DNA of 64,000 nt. Origin: Bacillota bacterium (GTDB lineage: Bacteria > Bacillota > Clostridia > Oscillospirales > CAG-382). The notes below the pieces were generated by a model, which did not search any database, was not told where the DNA came from, and was given only the letters and a program-made list of their open reading frames with translations. This document shows, one piece after another, positions 19,498-30,135 of this stretch (positions within the stretch are counted from its first letter, which is position 1; each line of letters opens with the position of its first letter). A program made the translations under genes and the position numbers. The DNA is taken from NCBI GenBank assembly GCA_029550965.1, contig JAKPGJ010000003.1:1-64000 (forward strand), written 5' to 3'.

Positions 19498-21081
19498 ATG
19501 ATGAGTCAAGACAGAAAAACAGCGTTGATTATCGGCGCCGGACCGGCAGGCTTGACGGCCGCGTATCAGTTGCTAAAGGAAACCGATATCCTGCCGATCG
19601 TTGTGGACGAGAACAACTTTATCGGCGGCATCTCCCGCACCGTCGTTTACAACGGAAACAGAATGGATATCGGCGGGCACCGCTTTTTCTCAAAAGACGA
19701 CCGGATTATGAAGTTCTGGCTGGATTTGATGCCCTTGCAGGGAAAGCCGGCCTATGACGATAAAGTACTGAACCGCAAAAAGAATTACAGCGAGAACGGA
19801 CCGGACCCGGAGAAAGAGGACCGGGTGATGCTGATCCGCAACCGCGTATCCAGGATATACTTTTTAAAGAAGTTCTTCGACTATCCGATTACCATGAGCG
19901 CCCGGACAATTCAGAACTTAGGCTTCGCGAACACCATGAAGGCGGGGTTCGGCTATGTCTGGTCGGCGGTTTTCAAGAAAAAAGAAACCTCGCTGCGGAA
20001 CTTTTACATCAACCGCTTCGGAAAACCGCTGTATAAAATGTTCTTCGAGGATTACACCGAGAAGGTTTGGGGCATTAACCCGAGCGAGATTTCCGCCGAC
20101 TGGGGCGCGCAGCGCGTCAAGGGGCTTTCTCTGAGCAAAGCGCTTTTAAATATCATTAAAAAGCCCTTTGTTTCCAAAAAAGAAGACATCGCGCAGAAAA
20201 AGGTGGAAACCTCGCTGATAGAGGAGTTCATTTACCCCAAGAAAGGTCCCGGCCAGCTGTGGGAAACGCTCGCGGACGACATCCGGGCGATGGGCGGCAT
20301 TATCCGGCTTGAGACCGCCGCGAAAAAGATACACATTGAGGGAAACGCCGTAAAAAGCGTTACGGTCGTGCATAACGGGGAAGCGGAAACCATCCCCTGC
20401 GACTACCTGATTTCCTCGATGCCGATCAAGGACCTGATCGAGAGCCTTGACAGCGACGTGCCGGAGGACGTAAAGAACATCGCGCTCAATCTGCCGTACC
20501 GCGACTTTATCACGGTCGGACTGCTTGTGGACAAGCTGAAAATCAAGAACGAAACAAACACGAAAACGCTGGGCAACATTGTTCCCGACTGCTGGATTTA
20601 CATACAGGAACGCAGCGTAAAGCTGGGCAGACTGCAGATCTTCAACAACTGGTCGCCGTATATGGTCAAAGACCCCGAACATACCGTCTGGATCGGGCTG
20701 GAGTATTTCTGCAACGAGGGCGACGAGATGTGGAACACGCCCGCGGACAAGTTTATCGAGTTCGCGAAGAACGAGCTGGACAGCATACAGATTATTGACA
20801 AAAACGACGTTAAGGATTCCGTATGCGTCAAAGTGAAAAAAGCGTATCCCGCGTATTTCGGCACATACGCCGAATTCCATAAAGTAAGAGCATACCTGGA
20901 TACCATCGACAACCTTTACTGCGTGGGCAGGAACGGTCAGCACCGCTACAACAATATGGACCATTCCATGCTGACCGCCATGGAAGCGGTTTCCATCATC
21001 AAGAGCGGCAGCAAAAACAAGGACGGCTTGTGGAGCGTCAACACCGAAAAAGAGTACCACGAGCAAAAATCGAATAAGTAA
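19498..21081 (+). CDS. FAD-dependent oxidoreductase, UDP-galactopyranose-mutase-like / amine-oxidase family
   Basis: '[17 protein letters not shown]', '[25 protein letters not shown]', '[22 protein letters not shown]'. Confidence 0.83.
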   Translation: MMSQDRKTALIIGAGPAGLTAAYQLLKETDILPIVVDENNFIGGISRTVVYNGNRMDIGGHRFFSKDDRIMKFWLDLMPLQGKPAYDDKVLNRKKNYSENGPDPEKEDRVMLIRNRVSRIYFLKKFFDYPITMSARTIQNLGFANTMKAGFGYVWSAVFKKKETSLRNFYINRFGKPLYKMFFEDYTEKVWGINPSEISADWGAQRVKGLSLSKALLNIIKKPFVSKKEDIAQKKVETSLIEEFIYPKKGPGQLWETLADDIRAMGGIIRLETAAKKIHIEGNAVKSVTVVHNGEAETIPCDYLISSMPIKDLIESLDSDVPEDVKNIALNLPYRDFITVGLLVDKLKIKNETNTKTLGNIVPDCWIYIQERSVKLGRLQIFNNWSPYMVKDPEHTVWIGLEYFCNEGDEMWNTPADKFIEFAKNELDSIQIIDKNDVKDSVCVKVKKAYPAYFGTYAEFHKVRAYLDTIDNLYCVGRNGQHRYNNMDHSMLTAMEAVSIIKSGSKNKDGLWSVNTEKEYHEQKSNK

Positions 21082-21111
21082 ATATTACGGCTTTGAAAGG
21101 TGCGTTTTTCG

Positions 21112-22680
21112 ATGCAAACAGAGAACCTGTCGCCGCAGAGCCGGCGGGAATGGTTTTTCGCAGCGCTTGAGAAGCTGAGCCGCAGACCGTATCTGCTGCT
21201 TGCCGCTGCCTGCATAACCGCCGCTTTTGCGATTGACGTGACGGCCATGAGCAATACCTTTCTTCAGGTATTCTCAATTACCGGTTTCGCTGTTCTAACA
21301 GCGATATTGTGTTTTACCAAGAAAAGCAAACTGACGGACAGAAGAGTCGCCTTCATTTTGATTTCCGCCGGTTTTCTGCTCAGGCTGGTTTATATTTTAT
21401 ATACGACCGTCGAAACCCGGCAGCACGACGTCTGGTTTTTTTCAGGCAAAATCGGGCACGCCGGATATATCCGATACATTTACGACAATCTGAAACTGCC
21501 GGACACCAATCCGATGTATACCTGGCAGTACTATCACGCGCCGCTGCATCATATCCTTGCGGCGGCCTGGATGCGCCTGAACACGGCGCTCGGTCTGTCG
21601 TTCGAGCGGGCCTGCGAGAACGTTCAGATATTGACCATGTTCTATTCCTCCGCCTGCATGATCATAACGTACAGAATCTTGAACTTTTTCAAGTTTAAAG
21701 GGTTGGCGTTCATCATACCGCTTGCCATTGTTTGTTTTCACCCCACGTTCGTGATTATGGGCGGATGCATCAACAACGACATTCTCAGCGTCATGTTTAT
21801 GTTCGGCGCCGTGTGGACCGCGCTGAAGTGGTACGAAAAGCCGACGCTTGTGCGGATTATTCCGGTTGCGCTCTGCATCGGGCTTGCCATGATGGCGAAG
21901 ACCTCCGGCGTGCTGGTCGCGCCCGCGGTGGCGTTTATATTCCTGATAAAATTTGTCAAAGACATTCAGAACTATAAGAAGTATCTATTGCAGTTTGCCG
22001 TATTCGGAATCATCTGCGTTCCGATCGGAATGTGGTGGAGCGTATATAATTATATCAAATGGGATATGCCGTTCGGATATGTCGCCGAGCTTTCGAAAGC
22101 CGAAAAGCAGTATATTCCGCAGTATTCGGCGTTCGAGCGCTTTTTCTCCTTCAACGAAAACCAGTTCAGCAACATCTTCCAGTACGGCAACGAAAAAATA
22201 GGTTATTACGAGTATAATATTTTTGTCACGCTCTTTAAAACTTCGGTGTTCGGCGAATCTTCGCTCTTTGACACAAACGCTATGGAAACCGCCGCGAACT
22301 TTTTGGGCTATACTTTATGCGTATGCCTGTTTTATGTCAACATCATCCTTGCTCTGGTTTCCTTTGTCGGCGCGATTGTCCTGATTTGGAAGAAGAAATA
22401 CCTGTACGACAGCACGGTCACCTGCTTTTTTGTGATTCTGTGGACGGTCGTCATGGCGTTTTTCTTCAAGTTCTGTCTGGAGTATCCGTTCACCTGTTCG
22501 ATGGATTTCCGCTATATCGTGCCGACGCTGCTGGTGGGCGTTGTGTTCCTCGGAAAACTGCTGGAGGTTGTCGAGGAGAAGCGGGAGAAGGCGTTTTACC
22601 GCGTTATGCAGTCGAGCATATGCGTTCTAAGCGTGCTCTTCTGCATCATGTCGCTCGAGATGTTCTTTCTTTTGGGATGA
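21112..22680 (+). CDS. GT-C fold membrane glycosyltransferase-like protein (family 39/83 type)
   Basis: Many hydrophobic segments, 'RQHDVWFFSGKIGHAGYI', 'YHAPLHHILAAAW', 'HPTFVIMGGCINNDILSV'. Confidence 0.7.
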   Translation: MQTENLSPQSRREWFFAALEKLSRRPYLLLAAACITAAFAIDVTAMSNTFLQVFSITGFAVLTAILCFTKKSKLTDRRVAFILISAGFLLRLVYILYTTVETRQHDVWFFSGKIGHAGYIRYIYDNLKLPDTNPMYTWQYYHAPLHHILAAAWMRLNTALGLSFERACENVQILTMFYSSACMIITYRILNFFKFKGLAFIIPLAIVCFHPTFVIMGGCINNDILSVMFMFGAVWTALKWYEKPTLVRIIPVALCIGLAMMAKTSGVLVAPAVAFIFLIKFVKDIQNYKKYLLQFAVFGIICVPIGMWWSVYNYIKWDMPFGYVAELSKAEKQYIPQYSAFERFFSFNENQFSNIFQYGNEKIGYYEYNIFVTLFKTSVFGESSLFDTNAMETAANFLGYTLCVCLFYVNIILALVSFVGAIVLIWKKKYLYDSTVTCFFVILWTVVMAFFFKFCLEYPFTCSMDFRYIVPTLLVGVVFLGKLLEVVEEKREKAFYRVMQSSICVLSVLFCIMSLEMFFLLG

Positions 22681-22697
22681 TAAATTAAAAAAATGTA

Positions 22698-22744
22698 AAA
22701 ACTGAGTGGAAGTGAAATGTTTAACACTTTTACTCAGTTTTTTT
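22698..22744 (+). terminator. Terminator-like hairpin
   Basis: AAACTGAGT...ACTCAGTTTTTTT. Confidence 0.6.
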
Positions 22745-22804
22745 CATACATCCCGGTTATACTGTTTGTCGATTTATAGTTTAAAAGAATGGCAGGTGTT
22801 TTTT

Positions 22805-23563
22805 ATGTTTTCATTAAAAGGACGAGTTGTGGTTATTACCGGCGCGTCTTCGGGTTTAGGACTGCAGATGGCGCACGGTTTTGCAGAACACGGCGCTGAT
22901 TTGGCGCTTTTGGCAAGAAGAATTGACAGGCTGAACGAGATCGCAGAAGCGTTCAGAGCGAAGGGCGTAAAGTGCCTGCCGATCAAATGCGACGTTACGA
23001 ATACCGAGGATGTTAATAATGCCGCCGAAGCGGTGATAAAGGAATACGGCAAGGTTGACGTGCTGGTCAACAACGCGGGTTCTTCGAAGAACGCGGGCGT
23101 ACTCGATATGACCGACGAGGATTGGGACTTCACCATCGAAACCGACCTGACCAGCGTTTTCAAGGTGACCAGAGCGTTCGCAAAATATATGAAGGAAAAG
23201 CAGTACGGACGCATCATCAACATCTCTTCGATTTACGGTCTGGTCGGCAATAAAGCGCTGGATACCGTCGCATACCATTCGTCAAAGGGCGGCGTTGTCA
23301 ACTTTACCAGAGCGGTCGCCGCGGAATTGGCGAAGTACAATATTACCTGCAACGCGCTTTGCCCCGGATTCTTTGAGACCGAACTGACGGCGGACGTTTT
23401 GAAAACCGAGTATTTCACAAACTTTATGCAGTCTACCGTTCCGCTCGGACGTTACGGCAGAGAGGGCGAACTCAACGCCGCCGCTGTTTTCCTGGCAAGC
23501 GACGAGGCGTCCTATGTCACCGGACAAGCCCTTTGCGTGGACGGTGGATACACAGCAATCTAA
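22805..23563 (+). CDS. SDR-family oxidoreductase (FabG-like)
   Basis: 'VVVITGASSGLGLQMAHGFAEHGADLALLARR', 'NNAG', 'YHSSKGGVVNFTRAVAAELAKYNITCNALCPGFFETELT'. Confidence 0.92.
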   Translation: MFSLKGRVVVITGASSGLGLQMAHGFAEHGADLALLARRIDRLNEIAEAFRAKGVKCLPIKCDVTNTEDVNNAAEAVIKEYGKVDVLVNNAGSSKNAGVLDMTDEDWDFTIETDLTSVFKVTRAFAKYMKEKQYGRIINISSIYGLVGNKALDTVAYHSSKGGVVNFTRAVAAELAKYNITCNALCPGFFETELTADVLKTEYFTNFMQSTVPLGRYGREGELNAAAVFLASDEASYVTGQALCVDGGYTAI

Positions 23564-23579
23564 CACAGCTAAAAAAATA

Positions 23580-23605
23580 CCGCAGCGCGGTCTGCGGTTT
23601 TTTTT
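23580..23605 (+). terminator. Rho-independent terminator
   Basis: CCGCAG-CGCGGT-CTGCGG followed by T8. Confidence 0.8.
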
Positions 23606-23943
23606 ATCGTATTTATATTTTTTTATCGTATTTATAATATAAATACTATATCATCTATATCATAAACCAAAAAGCCGAAGTGCTCTGTGAGTTGCCATAT
23701 TACAGCGTAACTTTTAAGGATAAAGACACTTTGCTTGTCAGCGATTCGAAAGACGCTATCGAATATGAAGTGAAAATCGCGGATCTTATAAAGCAATAGC
23801 GAAAAAATGATTCGGCAACGGCGCGGGTTTACACTTGCGCCGTTTTTTATTGCAAAGAAGGATATGCTCGGCTATGAACATCTTGTTTAAAAAAGTAAAA
23901 GATGATATAATCGGGAAAAATACGTATTCTATTGGAGGACAGC

Positions 23944-26520
23944 GTGAAGAGACTTTTGGCTATCTTTTTGGCATTCCTTTTATTTACGCTCGGTTCCTGT
24001 GGAACGGAACCGCCGGACGAACCGCAGATATCGGAGGAGACATCGGAGACTTCGAACGGGGGAGCCGAGCCTGCGATCGCGATTTACCCCAAAGCGCAAA
24101 ACCTGACTGTAAAAAACAAACAGCTAAAGCTGGAGAAAGTCAGTGTCACATCCGACGACACAACCGATCAAAACGCGTTAAACGCGCTGACGGCGCTGCT
24201 GAAAAGCAACAACGTTGAAGTTTCGGACGGCTCGGATGTGAAAATCTACCTCGGCGCAAACCATTCCGTTTCTCCCGAAGGAGAGGGATATTACATAAAC
24301 ACGGAGGGGCCGGACATTGTGCTGGCTTCCAAAGGCGCGGACGGACAGTTTTATGCGGTTCAGACGCTGAAATATCTGTTGAACGGCAACGCTCTCGAAG
24401 CGGCGGAAATCGAAGACGCGCCGGATTTTCCCATCAGAGGGGTTGTAGAAGGCTTTTACGGCACGCCGTGGTCGCATGAGAACCGGCTCTCGATGATCGC
24501 GTTTTTAGGCAGGTACAAAATGAACACCTACATGTTCGCGCCGAAGGACGACCCGAAGCACCGCGAGCGCTGGCGCGAGCTTTATAACGACGAGGAAAAA
24601 GAAAAGCTGCGCGAACTGGTAAACGCCTGCAAAGTAAACAGCGTCAACTTTGTCTATGCGATCGCGCCCGGTCTGGACATGGATTTCGGAAGCGGCTATC
24701 AAAGCGATAAAGCAAGACTGATTGAAAAATGCGATTCGCTGTACGAACTGGGAGTCCGGCACTTTGCGATTCTGCTCGACGACCTTCCGGAGCGTACGGC
24801 GCAAACGGCGGAATATCACGCAAGGCTTGTGAACGATTTCCGAAACGAATTTTACGTCAAGCATGCGGATTTAGCCGAGTTGATATGCATTTTTGCCGAG
24901 TATTACGACACCGTTGTAACCGAAGAATACACGAACACCGTTGCCGCGTCCTTGAACGATAAAGTTTACGTAATGTGGACCGGCTCGTCGCTCGCTTTAA
25001 AAATGTCGGCGGCGGATTTTGAAAAATCAAACGCGATTTACGGCAGAAAGATGCTTTTGTGGTGGAACTATCCGGTGAACGACTACGTCGAGGGCTGTTT
25101 GTTCACGGACGGCGTGAAGAACCTGCACAGTAATCTGAAAAACGCCGTTTCGGGGTTCTTATCCAACCCGATGAACCAGGCGGAAGCGTCCAAGATACCT
25201 TTGTTCACGCTCGCGGATTATCTGTGGAACCCTTCGAAGTATGTTTATAAAGACAGTTTCAAAGCCGCGTTGACGACGCTGCACCCGGATACCTACGAAT
25301 CGGTTCAGAAAATCTGCGAGAACTCGTACGCCAACAATTTAAACGGCGAAACCGATTCGGTCGTGTTTTATAACTATGTCAACGCTTATATCAACGAAGC
25401 GAGCAACGGAAAATTTGACGGCAGCGCCGCGAACAAGCTATACGCGGAGTTCGAAAAGCTGAAAAACGCGGTTGCCGATATAAAGGAAAACTACAAAAAC
25501 ACCCCGTTCGTCGCCGAAATCACGCCGTGGCTGGATAAAGCGGATTTAACGGCGAGCATGGGCATGAATCTGATGAAGGCTTTGCAAGCCGACGACGAGG
25601 AGACATTCTGGAAGCACTGCGCACTTTTCTATGCCGACAAAGAAAAGTATGACGCGAACACCGCAGGATTTAGCAGATATGTCCTGACCCCTTTTCTGAC
25701 CGAAAAAGCGACGGATTGGCTGGCGAGCGGCGGAGAAAAGCTCTTGTCAAAGAATAAGCAAAATATCGAAATAAGCGTTACGAAGAGCAAAGCGGTCGCG
25801 AGCAGTTCTCTCGGCTGGTATCAGGATTACGATATACGCTACGCGACGGACGATGACGATAAAACCTATTACTGGTCTGCCGGAGCGGCTACCGAAGGTT
25901 ACTGGATTATGCTTGATTTGGGCAAGGTAGAGAAGGTCCGCAACATCGTTTTAAAATCCGGCTGCGACAGTTATGGCGCGGATTACCTGCGCAAAGGGCA
26001 GATGCAGTACTCTTTGGACGGCGTTGAATGGTTCGACGTCGGCGGCGTCCAGACAGCCAAAGTCGTAGCTCTGTCCGGATTGGACATCGAGTGCCGATAT
26101 GTGCGATACCTGTCCGTTTCAAAGCAGGATTACTGGATGACCGTTTCGGATTTTGCCGTCAATGTGGATGTAACCTGCAAGGAAGTTTCGGGCGGTCCGT
26201 ACGGAGAATATACGTGCGAAGCGTATAGAATGCTGGACAACGATTTGACTACGTTTTACAGAAGAGAGAGAGCGCCCGCGGCAGGGGAGACCCTTACCAT
26301 TCATTCCATTCCGAAAGACGCGGCAAAAATGACGGTTTTGCAGTCGTCGCTGTGCGGCGCCGACGTCATACTGATTGCAGGCGGAAAAGAAACCAAACTC
26401 GGAACGCTCGATCAGTATTACAATACGTTTAATCTTCCAGCCGACGGAAGCGCGGACGCCGTCGTTTTCAAATGGCACGGCGACACGATTCCTTATATCA
26501 ACGAAGTAACGTTTCGGTAA
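23944..26520 (+). CDS. GH84-like beta-N-acetylglucosaminidase lipoprotein with C-terminal F5/8-type-C-like module
   Basis: 'PDFPIRGVVEGFYGTPWSHENRLSMIAFLGRYKMNTYMFAPKDDPKHRERWRELY', 'HFAILLDDLP', lipobox-like 'LFTLGSC'. The GTG at 23944 follows GGAGG closely. Confidence 0.9.
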   Translation: MKRLLAIFLAFLLFTLGSCGTEPPDEPQISEETSETSNGGAEPAIAIYPKAQNLTVKNKQLKLEKVSVTSDDTTDQNALNALTALLKSNNVEVSDGSDVKIYLGANHSVSPEGEGYYINTEGPDIVLASKGADGQFYAVQTLKYLLNGNALEAAEIEDAPDFPIRGVVEGFYGTPWSHENRLSMIAFLGRYKMNTYMFAPKDDPKHRERWRELYNDEEKEKLRELVNACKVNSVNFVYAIAPGLDMDFGSGYQSDKARLIEKCDSLYELGVRHFAILLDDLPERTAQTAEYHARLVNDFRNEFYVKHADLAELICIFAEYYDTVVTEEYTNTVAASLNDKVYVMWTGSSLALKMSAADFEKSNAIYGRKMLLWWNYPVNDYVEGCLFTDGVKNLHSNLKNAVSGFLSNPMNQAEASKIPLFTLADYLWNPSKYVYKDSFKAALTTLHPDTYESVQKICENSYANNLNGETDSVVFYNYVNAYINEASNGKFDGSAANKLYAEFEKLKNAVADIKENYKNTPFVAEITPWLDKADLTASMGMNLMKALQADDEETFWKHCALFYADKEKYDANTAGFSRYVLTPFLTEKATDWLASGGEKLLSKNKQNIEISVTKSKAVASSSLGWYQDYDIRYATDDDDKTYYWSAGAATEGYWIMLDLGKVEKVRNIVLKSGCDSYGADYLRKGQMQYSLDGVEWFDVGGVQTAKVVALSGLDIECRYVRYLSVSKQDYWMTVSDFAVNVDVTCKEVSGGPYGEYTCEAYRMLDNDLTTFYRRERAPAAGETLTIHSIPKDAAKMTVLQSSLCGADVILIAGGKETKLGTLDQYYNTFNLPADGSADAVVFKWHGDTIPYINEVTFR

Positions 26521-26525
26521 AAAAA

Positions 26526-26563
26526 GAGTCCTTGAAAGCAATTTGCTTTCAAGGACTTTTGCT
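26526..26563 (+). terminator. Rho-independent terminator
   Basis: AGTCCTTGAAAGC-AATTT-GCTTTCAAGGACTTTT. Confidence 0.85.
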
Positions 26564-26589
26564 TTATTCAATACTTGTACGGAGGCAGA

Positions 26590-26811
26590 TCTGACAGTCC
26601 GCTGGACTGTCATTCAACACCCGCCCTTCAAATCCTGCCTCGCTATGCTAAAAAAGCAAAAAAGAAACGTTGCAAGCTATGCTTACAACGCTTCCTCTTT
26701 TTGGTTGCGGAGGCAGGATTTGCCCGCCTGCAAAGCGGAGCTGTGGCGGGGTCTGACAGTCCGCCGGACTGTCATTCAACACCCGCCCTTCAAATCCTGC
26801 CTCGCCATGCT
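26590..26811. repeat. Directly repeated unit (~60 bp conserved, 162 bp spacing) with tRNA-T-arm-like inverted segment
   Basis: TCTGACAGTCCGCYGGACTGTCATTCAACACCCGCCCTTCAAATCCTGCCTCGCYATGCT occurs at 26590 and 26752. TTCAAATCCTGCCTC is the inverse of tRNA-fMet GAGGCAGGATTTGAA. Confidence 0.9.
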
Positions 26812-26860
26812 GGAATAAAAAAGAACGTTGCATGTTTACACACGCAACGTCCTTTTTTGG

Positions 26861-26934
<74 letters not shown>

Positions 26935-26975
26935 ATATATATTTGTGTTCGAAAAGGCTGATTTTTAAAAAATGG

Positions 26976-27061
26976 TGCCGGAAACCGGGCTCGAACCGGT
27001 ACGAGATTTGAGTCTCACGGGATTTTAAGTCCCGGGCGTCTGCCAATTCCGCCACTCCGGC
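26976..27061 (-). tRNA. tRNA-Leu (TAA)
   Basis: Minus strand GCCGGAGTGGCGGAATTGGCAGACGCCCGGGACTTAAAATCCCGTGAGACTCAAATCTCGTACCGGTTCGAGCCCGGTTTCCGGCA(CCA), with long variable arm. Confidence 0.95.
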
Positions 27062-27248
27062 GTCGACCGCTTGATTATAATAACACAAGACGAACGCATT
27101 GTCAAGGGAATAGACAAAGATTTTTATATAAAATCAGGCGCGCCGATTTGTGAAATGTGACGAAAGGAAAAAACGCTAAAAAAAGTACGCATTCGGAGCG
27201 GGAAACTGCAGGAGCGCCCCGGCTTTTCTCCGAATGCGAAAGAATACA

Positions 27249-28115
27249 TTAGCTTTTCGCTTTTTTTCTGACAAACTCAATCGCGCTGAGCGCGGCCTTC
27301 GCGCCTTCGCCGACCGCGACCGAAACCTGCAGAACGCCGCCGATACAGTCGCCGGCTGCAAACAGACCGGGTACGTTCGTACGCATTTTCTCGTCCACCA
27401 CGATACTGTTTCCCGAAATTTCAACGCCGAGCTTGCGGGCAAAATCCGTCGCGGCCGCCGTCCCGATCGCAACAAAGACGCCGGCGACGGGGATTTCGGC
27501 GCCGGCGGTCAGCCTGACGCCGCCTACCTTTTCTTCGCCATAAATCTCGGCGATTGGGGTTTCGATAATCCTTACGGTATCGGGGAACGAAGCGGTCAGC
27601 GGCGAGCCGTTTGTAAAGAGGGTCACGCTCGAGCAGGTATGAAGCAGTTCGCTGGCCTCATGCAGCGCGTACTCGCCGCTGCCGATGACGGCGACGGGTT
27701 TTTGTCTGTAAAAGAACGCGTCGCATACGGCGCAGTAGCTGACGCCTTTGCCCTCGAACTCTGTTATTCCTTTGATTTTCAGCTTTTTTCTCGGCGCGCC
27801 GGTTGTCAGAATAACCGCCTGGGCCCGGTAAACGCTGTTTTTGGCGGTAACGGTAAAATCGCCGTCCCACTGCACATCCGTAACCTCGTCGGTTATCAGC
27901 TCGGCGCCCAGCCTTTTCGCCTGCTCGATGCCGACCATAATCAGCTCGCGGCCGCTCAAAGGCCGTTCCAAACCGAAATAGTTTTCGATTTTTTCCGCTT
28001 TTTCCAGAGAACCGTTGTCCAGTCCGATGACGGTCGTCGTCATGCCCGCGCGCCTTGCGTACAGCGCCGCGGACAGGCCGGCAGGTCCTCGTCCGATGAT
28101 GATAATATCCTTCAT
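27249..28115 (-). CDS. Thioredoxin-reductase-like FAD/NAD(P) oxidoreductase
   Basis: 'DIIIIGRGPAGLSAALYARRAGM', CxxC 'YCAVCDAFFY', 'GLFAAGDCIGG'. Confidence 0.9.
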   Translation of the reverse strand: MKDIIIIGRGPAGLSAALYARRAGMTTTVIGLDNGSLEKAEKIENYFGLERPLSGRELIMVGIEQAKRLGAELITDEVTDVQWDGDFTVTAKNSVYRAQAVILTTGAPRKKLKIKGITEFEGKGVSYCAVCDAFFYRQKPVAVIGSGEYALHEASELLHTCSSVTLFTNGSPLTASFPDTVRIIETPIAEIYGEEKVGGVRLTAGAEIPVAGVFVAIGTAAATDFARKLGVEISGNSIVVDEKMRTNVPGLFAAGDCIGGVLQVSVAVGEGAKAALSAIEFVRKKAKS

Positions 28116-28297
28116 TTGTCTATCCTCTGCCCGTTTTTTAATATATAAAATTATATGCGAAAACAGCTTTTTTTACAGTAACAAAGTCACAAATTTCAAC
28201 ATCGAAAAGAATTGCGGCGGATAAAACTGTTGTAAACATTTCGTTTTTATGGTATAGTAAAGCAGTAACAGGTAAAAAATGAAACGGAGTATTGAAA

Positions 28298-29161
28298 ATG
28301 AAAATACCCTCTCTGTTCAAGAATAAAAAGCCGGTGCTGTCTTTTGAGATTTTCCCGCCAAAGCGGGGCGGGACGCTTACCAACATCAACGAAACGATCA
28401 AAGCGCTAAAAGCGCTGGAACCCGACTACATAAGCGTGACTTTCGGCACCGGGGGAAGCGGAAACCAGCCGCTGACGTTAGAAGTGGCGCGCGCCATGAA
28501 AGAGGAGTACGGAATCGAGCCGCTGGTGCACCTTACCTGCATCAACCATTCCAAAGCGGAAATAGACAGCCTGCTCAAACAGATGGAGGAGTACGGGCTT
28601 CGTAATATTTTGGCGCTCAGAGGCGACCGAAACCCGGACATTCCGCCCCGGAACGATTTTCAGCACGCGAGCGACCTGATCGAGTACATCAAAAGCAGGG
28701 GAGATTTTTCCATTTCCGGCGCGTGCTACCCGGAAGGGCATCCCGAATGCGACAGCATTATTCAGGACACCCTGAACCTGAAGAAAAAAGTGGATACGGG
28801 CGCAGAGCACCTTATCACGCAGCTTTTCTTTGACAACAACCTTTTTTACGCGTTTCAGGAGCGCGCCGCGCTTGCGGGCATTGATGTCCCGATCGACGCC
28901 GGAATCATGCCGGTGGTCAACAAAAAGCAGATCGAGCGCATGGTTACGCTGTGCGGGGCCAGCCTGCCCGCCAAGTTTGTGCGCATGATGAACAAGTACG
29001 AGGATAAGCCCGAAGCGCTCAAGGACGCCGGCATCGCTTACGCCGTCGACCAGATTATCGACCTGATTTCGCACGGCGTGGACGGCATTCATCTATACAC
29101 CATGAACAATCCCGAGATTGCGGAACGCATCTGCAAGGGCTTTATAAATCTGATAAAGTAG
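28298..29161 (+). CDS. metF: Methylenetetrahydrofolate reductase
   Basis: 'LSFEIFPPKRGG', 'SVTFGTGGSGN', 'LVHLTCINHSK', 'NILALRGDRNPD'. Confidence 0.93.
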   Translation: MKIPSLFKNKKPVLSFEIFPPKRGGTLTNINETIKALKALEPDYISVTFGTGGSGNQPLTLEVARAMKEEYGIEPLVHLTCINHSKAEIDSLLKQMEEYGLRNILALRGDRNPDIPPRNDFQHASDLIEYIKSRGDFSISGACYPEGHPECDSIIQDTLNLKKKVDTGAEHLITQLFFDNNLFYAFQERAALAGIDVPIDAGIMPVVNKKQIERMVTLCGASLPAKFVRMMNKYEDKPEALKDAGIAYAVDQIIDLISHGVDGIHLYTMNNPEIAERICKGFINLIK

Positions 29162-29170
29162 CTTTTGAAC

Positions 29171-29584
29171 ATGCAGGGTTATAACTTAATTGTATTGTAC
29201 GATCCTTCCTGCGAGCGCATCCTTATGTGCAGGCGCAAAAAGGACCCCTATAACGGTTTATACAACCTGATCGGCGGCAAGATCGAACCGGGCGAGGACC
29301 ATCTCGAAGCCGCCTACCGGGAGCTGTACGAGGAAACCGGAGTGGGGAAAGAAAGCGTCGACCTGATTCACCTGATGGATTTTACCTATTATCTGCAGGA
29401 CTGCTACGTGGAGGTTTACGCGGGCAGGCTGAAAAAGGAGGTTTTTGTCTCCGGCGACGAAAACGAGCTTTTCTGGTCGGATTTGAACCATGACTTTTTT
29501 AATATGAAGCTGTACGCCGGGGAAGGGAACATCGGGCATATCCTTGAGCAGGTGAACATGTACGCGGACAGGATACTAAAATAA
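29171..29584 (+). CDS. NUDIX hydrolase
   Basis: Nudix box 'GGKIEPGEDHLEAAYRELYEETGV'. Confidence 0.9.
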   Translation: MQGYNLIVLYDPSCERILMCRRKKDPYNGLYNLIGGKIEPGEDHLEAAYRELYEETGVGKESVDLIHLMDFTYYLQDCYVEVYAGRLKKEVFVSGDENELFWSDLNHDFFNMKLYAGEGNIGHILEQVNMYADRILK

Positions 29585-29697
29585 AAAAAGCAGGGCCGGA
29601 TGATCCGTCCCTGTAAAAACACAAAAAATATATCTTTTTAGAGCTTAATATTTAAGGTTTACACTCTGTGAAAGCAGTGTTTTTGAAAAATGCCGGT

Positions 29698-29910
29698 TTA
29701 CGCTAAGGTGACGTTTGCGGCTCTGAGCTTTCCTTTGCCTTTCGGATCGTTCTCTACGTCGAACAGAACCTTCTGACCTTCTTTTAAGGTCTTGTAGCCT
29801 TCTGTCTGAATCGCCGAGAAATGAACGAAAATGTCATCTCCGCCCGCGTCGTTGGAAATAAATCCATAGCCTTTTTCTGCGTTAAACCACTTAACTGTAC
29901 CCTTGTTCAT
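29698..29910 (-). CDS. Cold-shock domain protein
   Basis: '[35 protein letters not shown]'. Confidence 0.95.
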   Translation of the reverse strand: MNKGTVKWFNAEKGYGFISNDAGGDDIFVHFSAIQTEGYKTLKEGQKVLFDVENDPKGKGKLRAANVTLA

Positions 29911-30035
29911 TGGTACCTCCAAAATAAAAATTACTTATTCCTGATAGAACAAAAACTCACACTTGCTGCAATCATCGAAACGAACAATGACCACAACAAA
30001 GTGTGAGTTCATAGATACTTTCGGAATATACTAAA

Positions 30036-30064
30036 AGTATATCATGTTCGTTCAGGTTTGTCAA
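30036..30064 (-). promoter_or_regulatory. SigA-type promoter of the cold-shock gene
   Basis: Minus strand TTGACA-17 nt-TATACT (-35 at 30064..30059, -10 at 30041..30036). Confidence 0.75.
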
Positions 30065-30135
30065 TAGAAATATTGTCTGATATTAGTATATCTAAAAAAA
30101 ACTATAATATTCCATTTTTTATTTGAGGTGGAACT

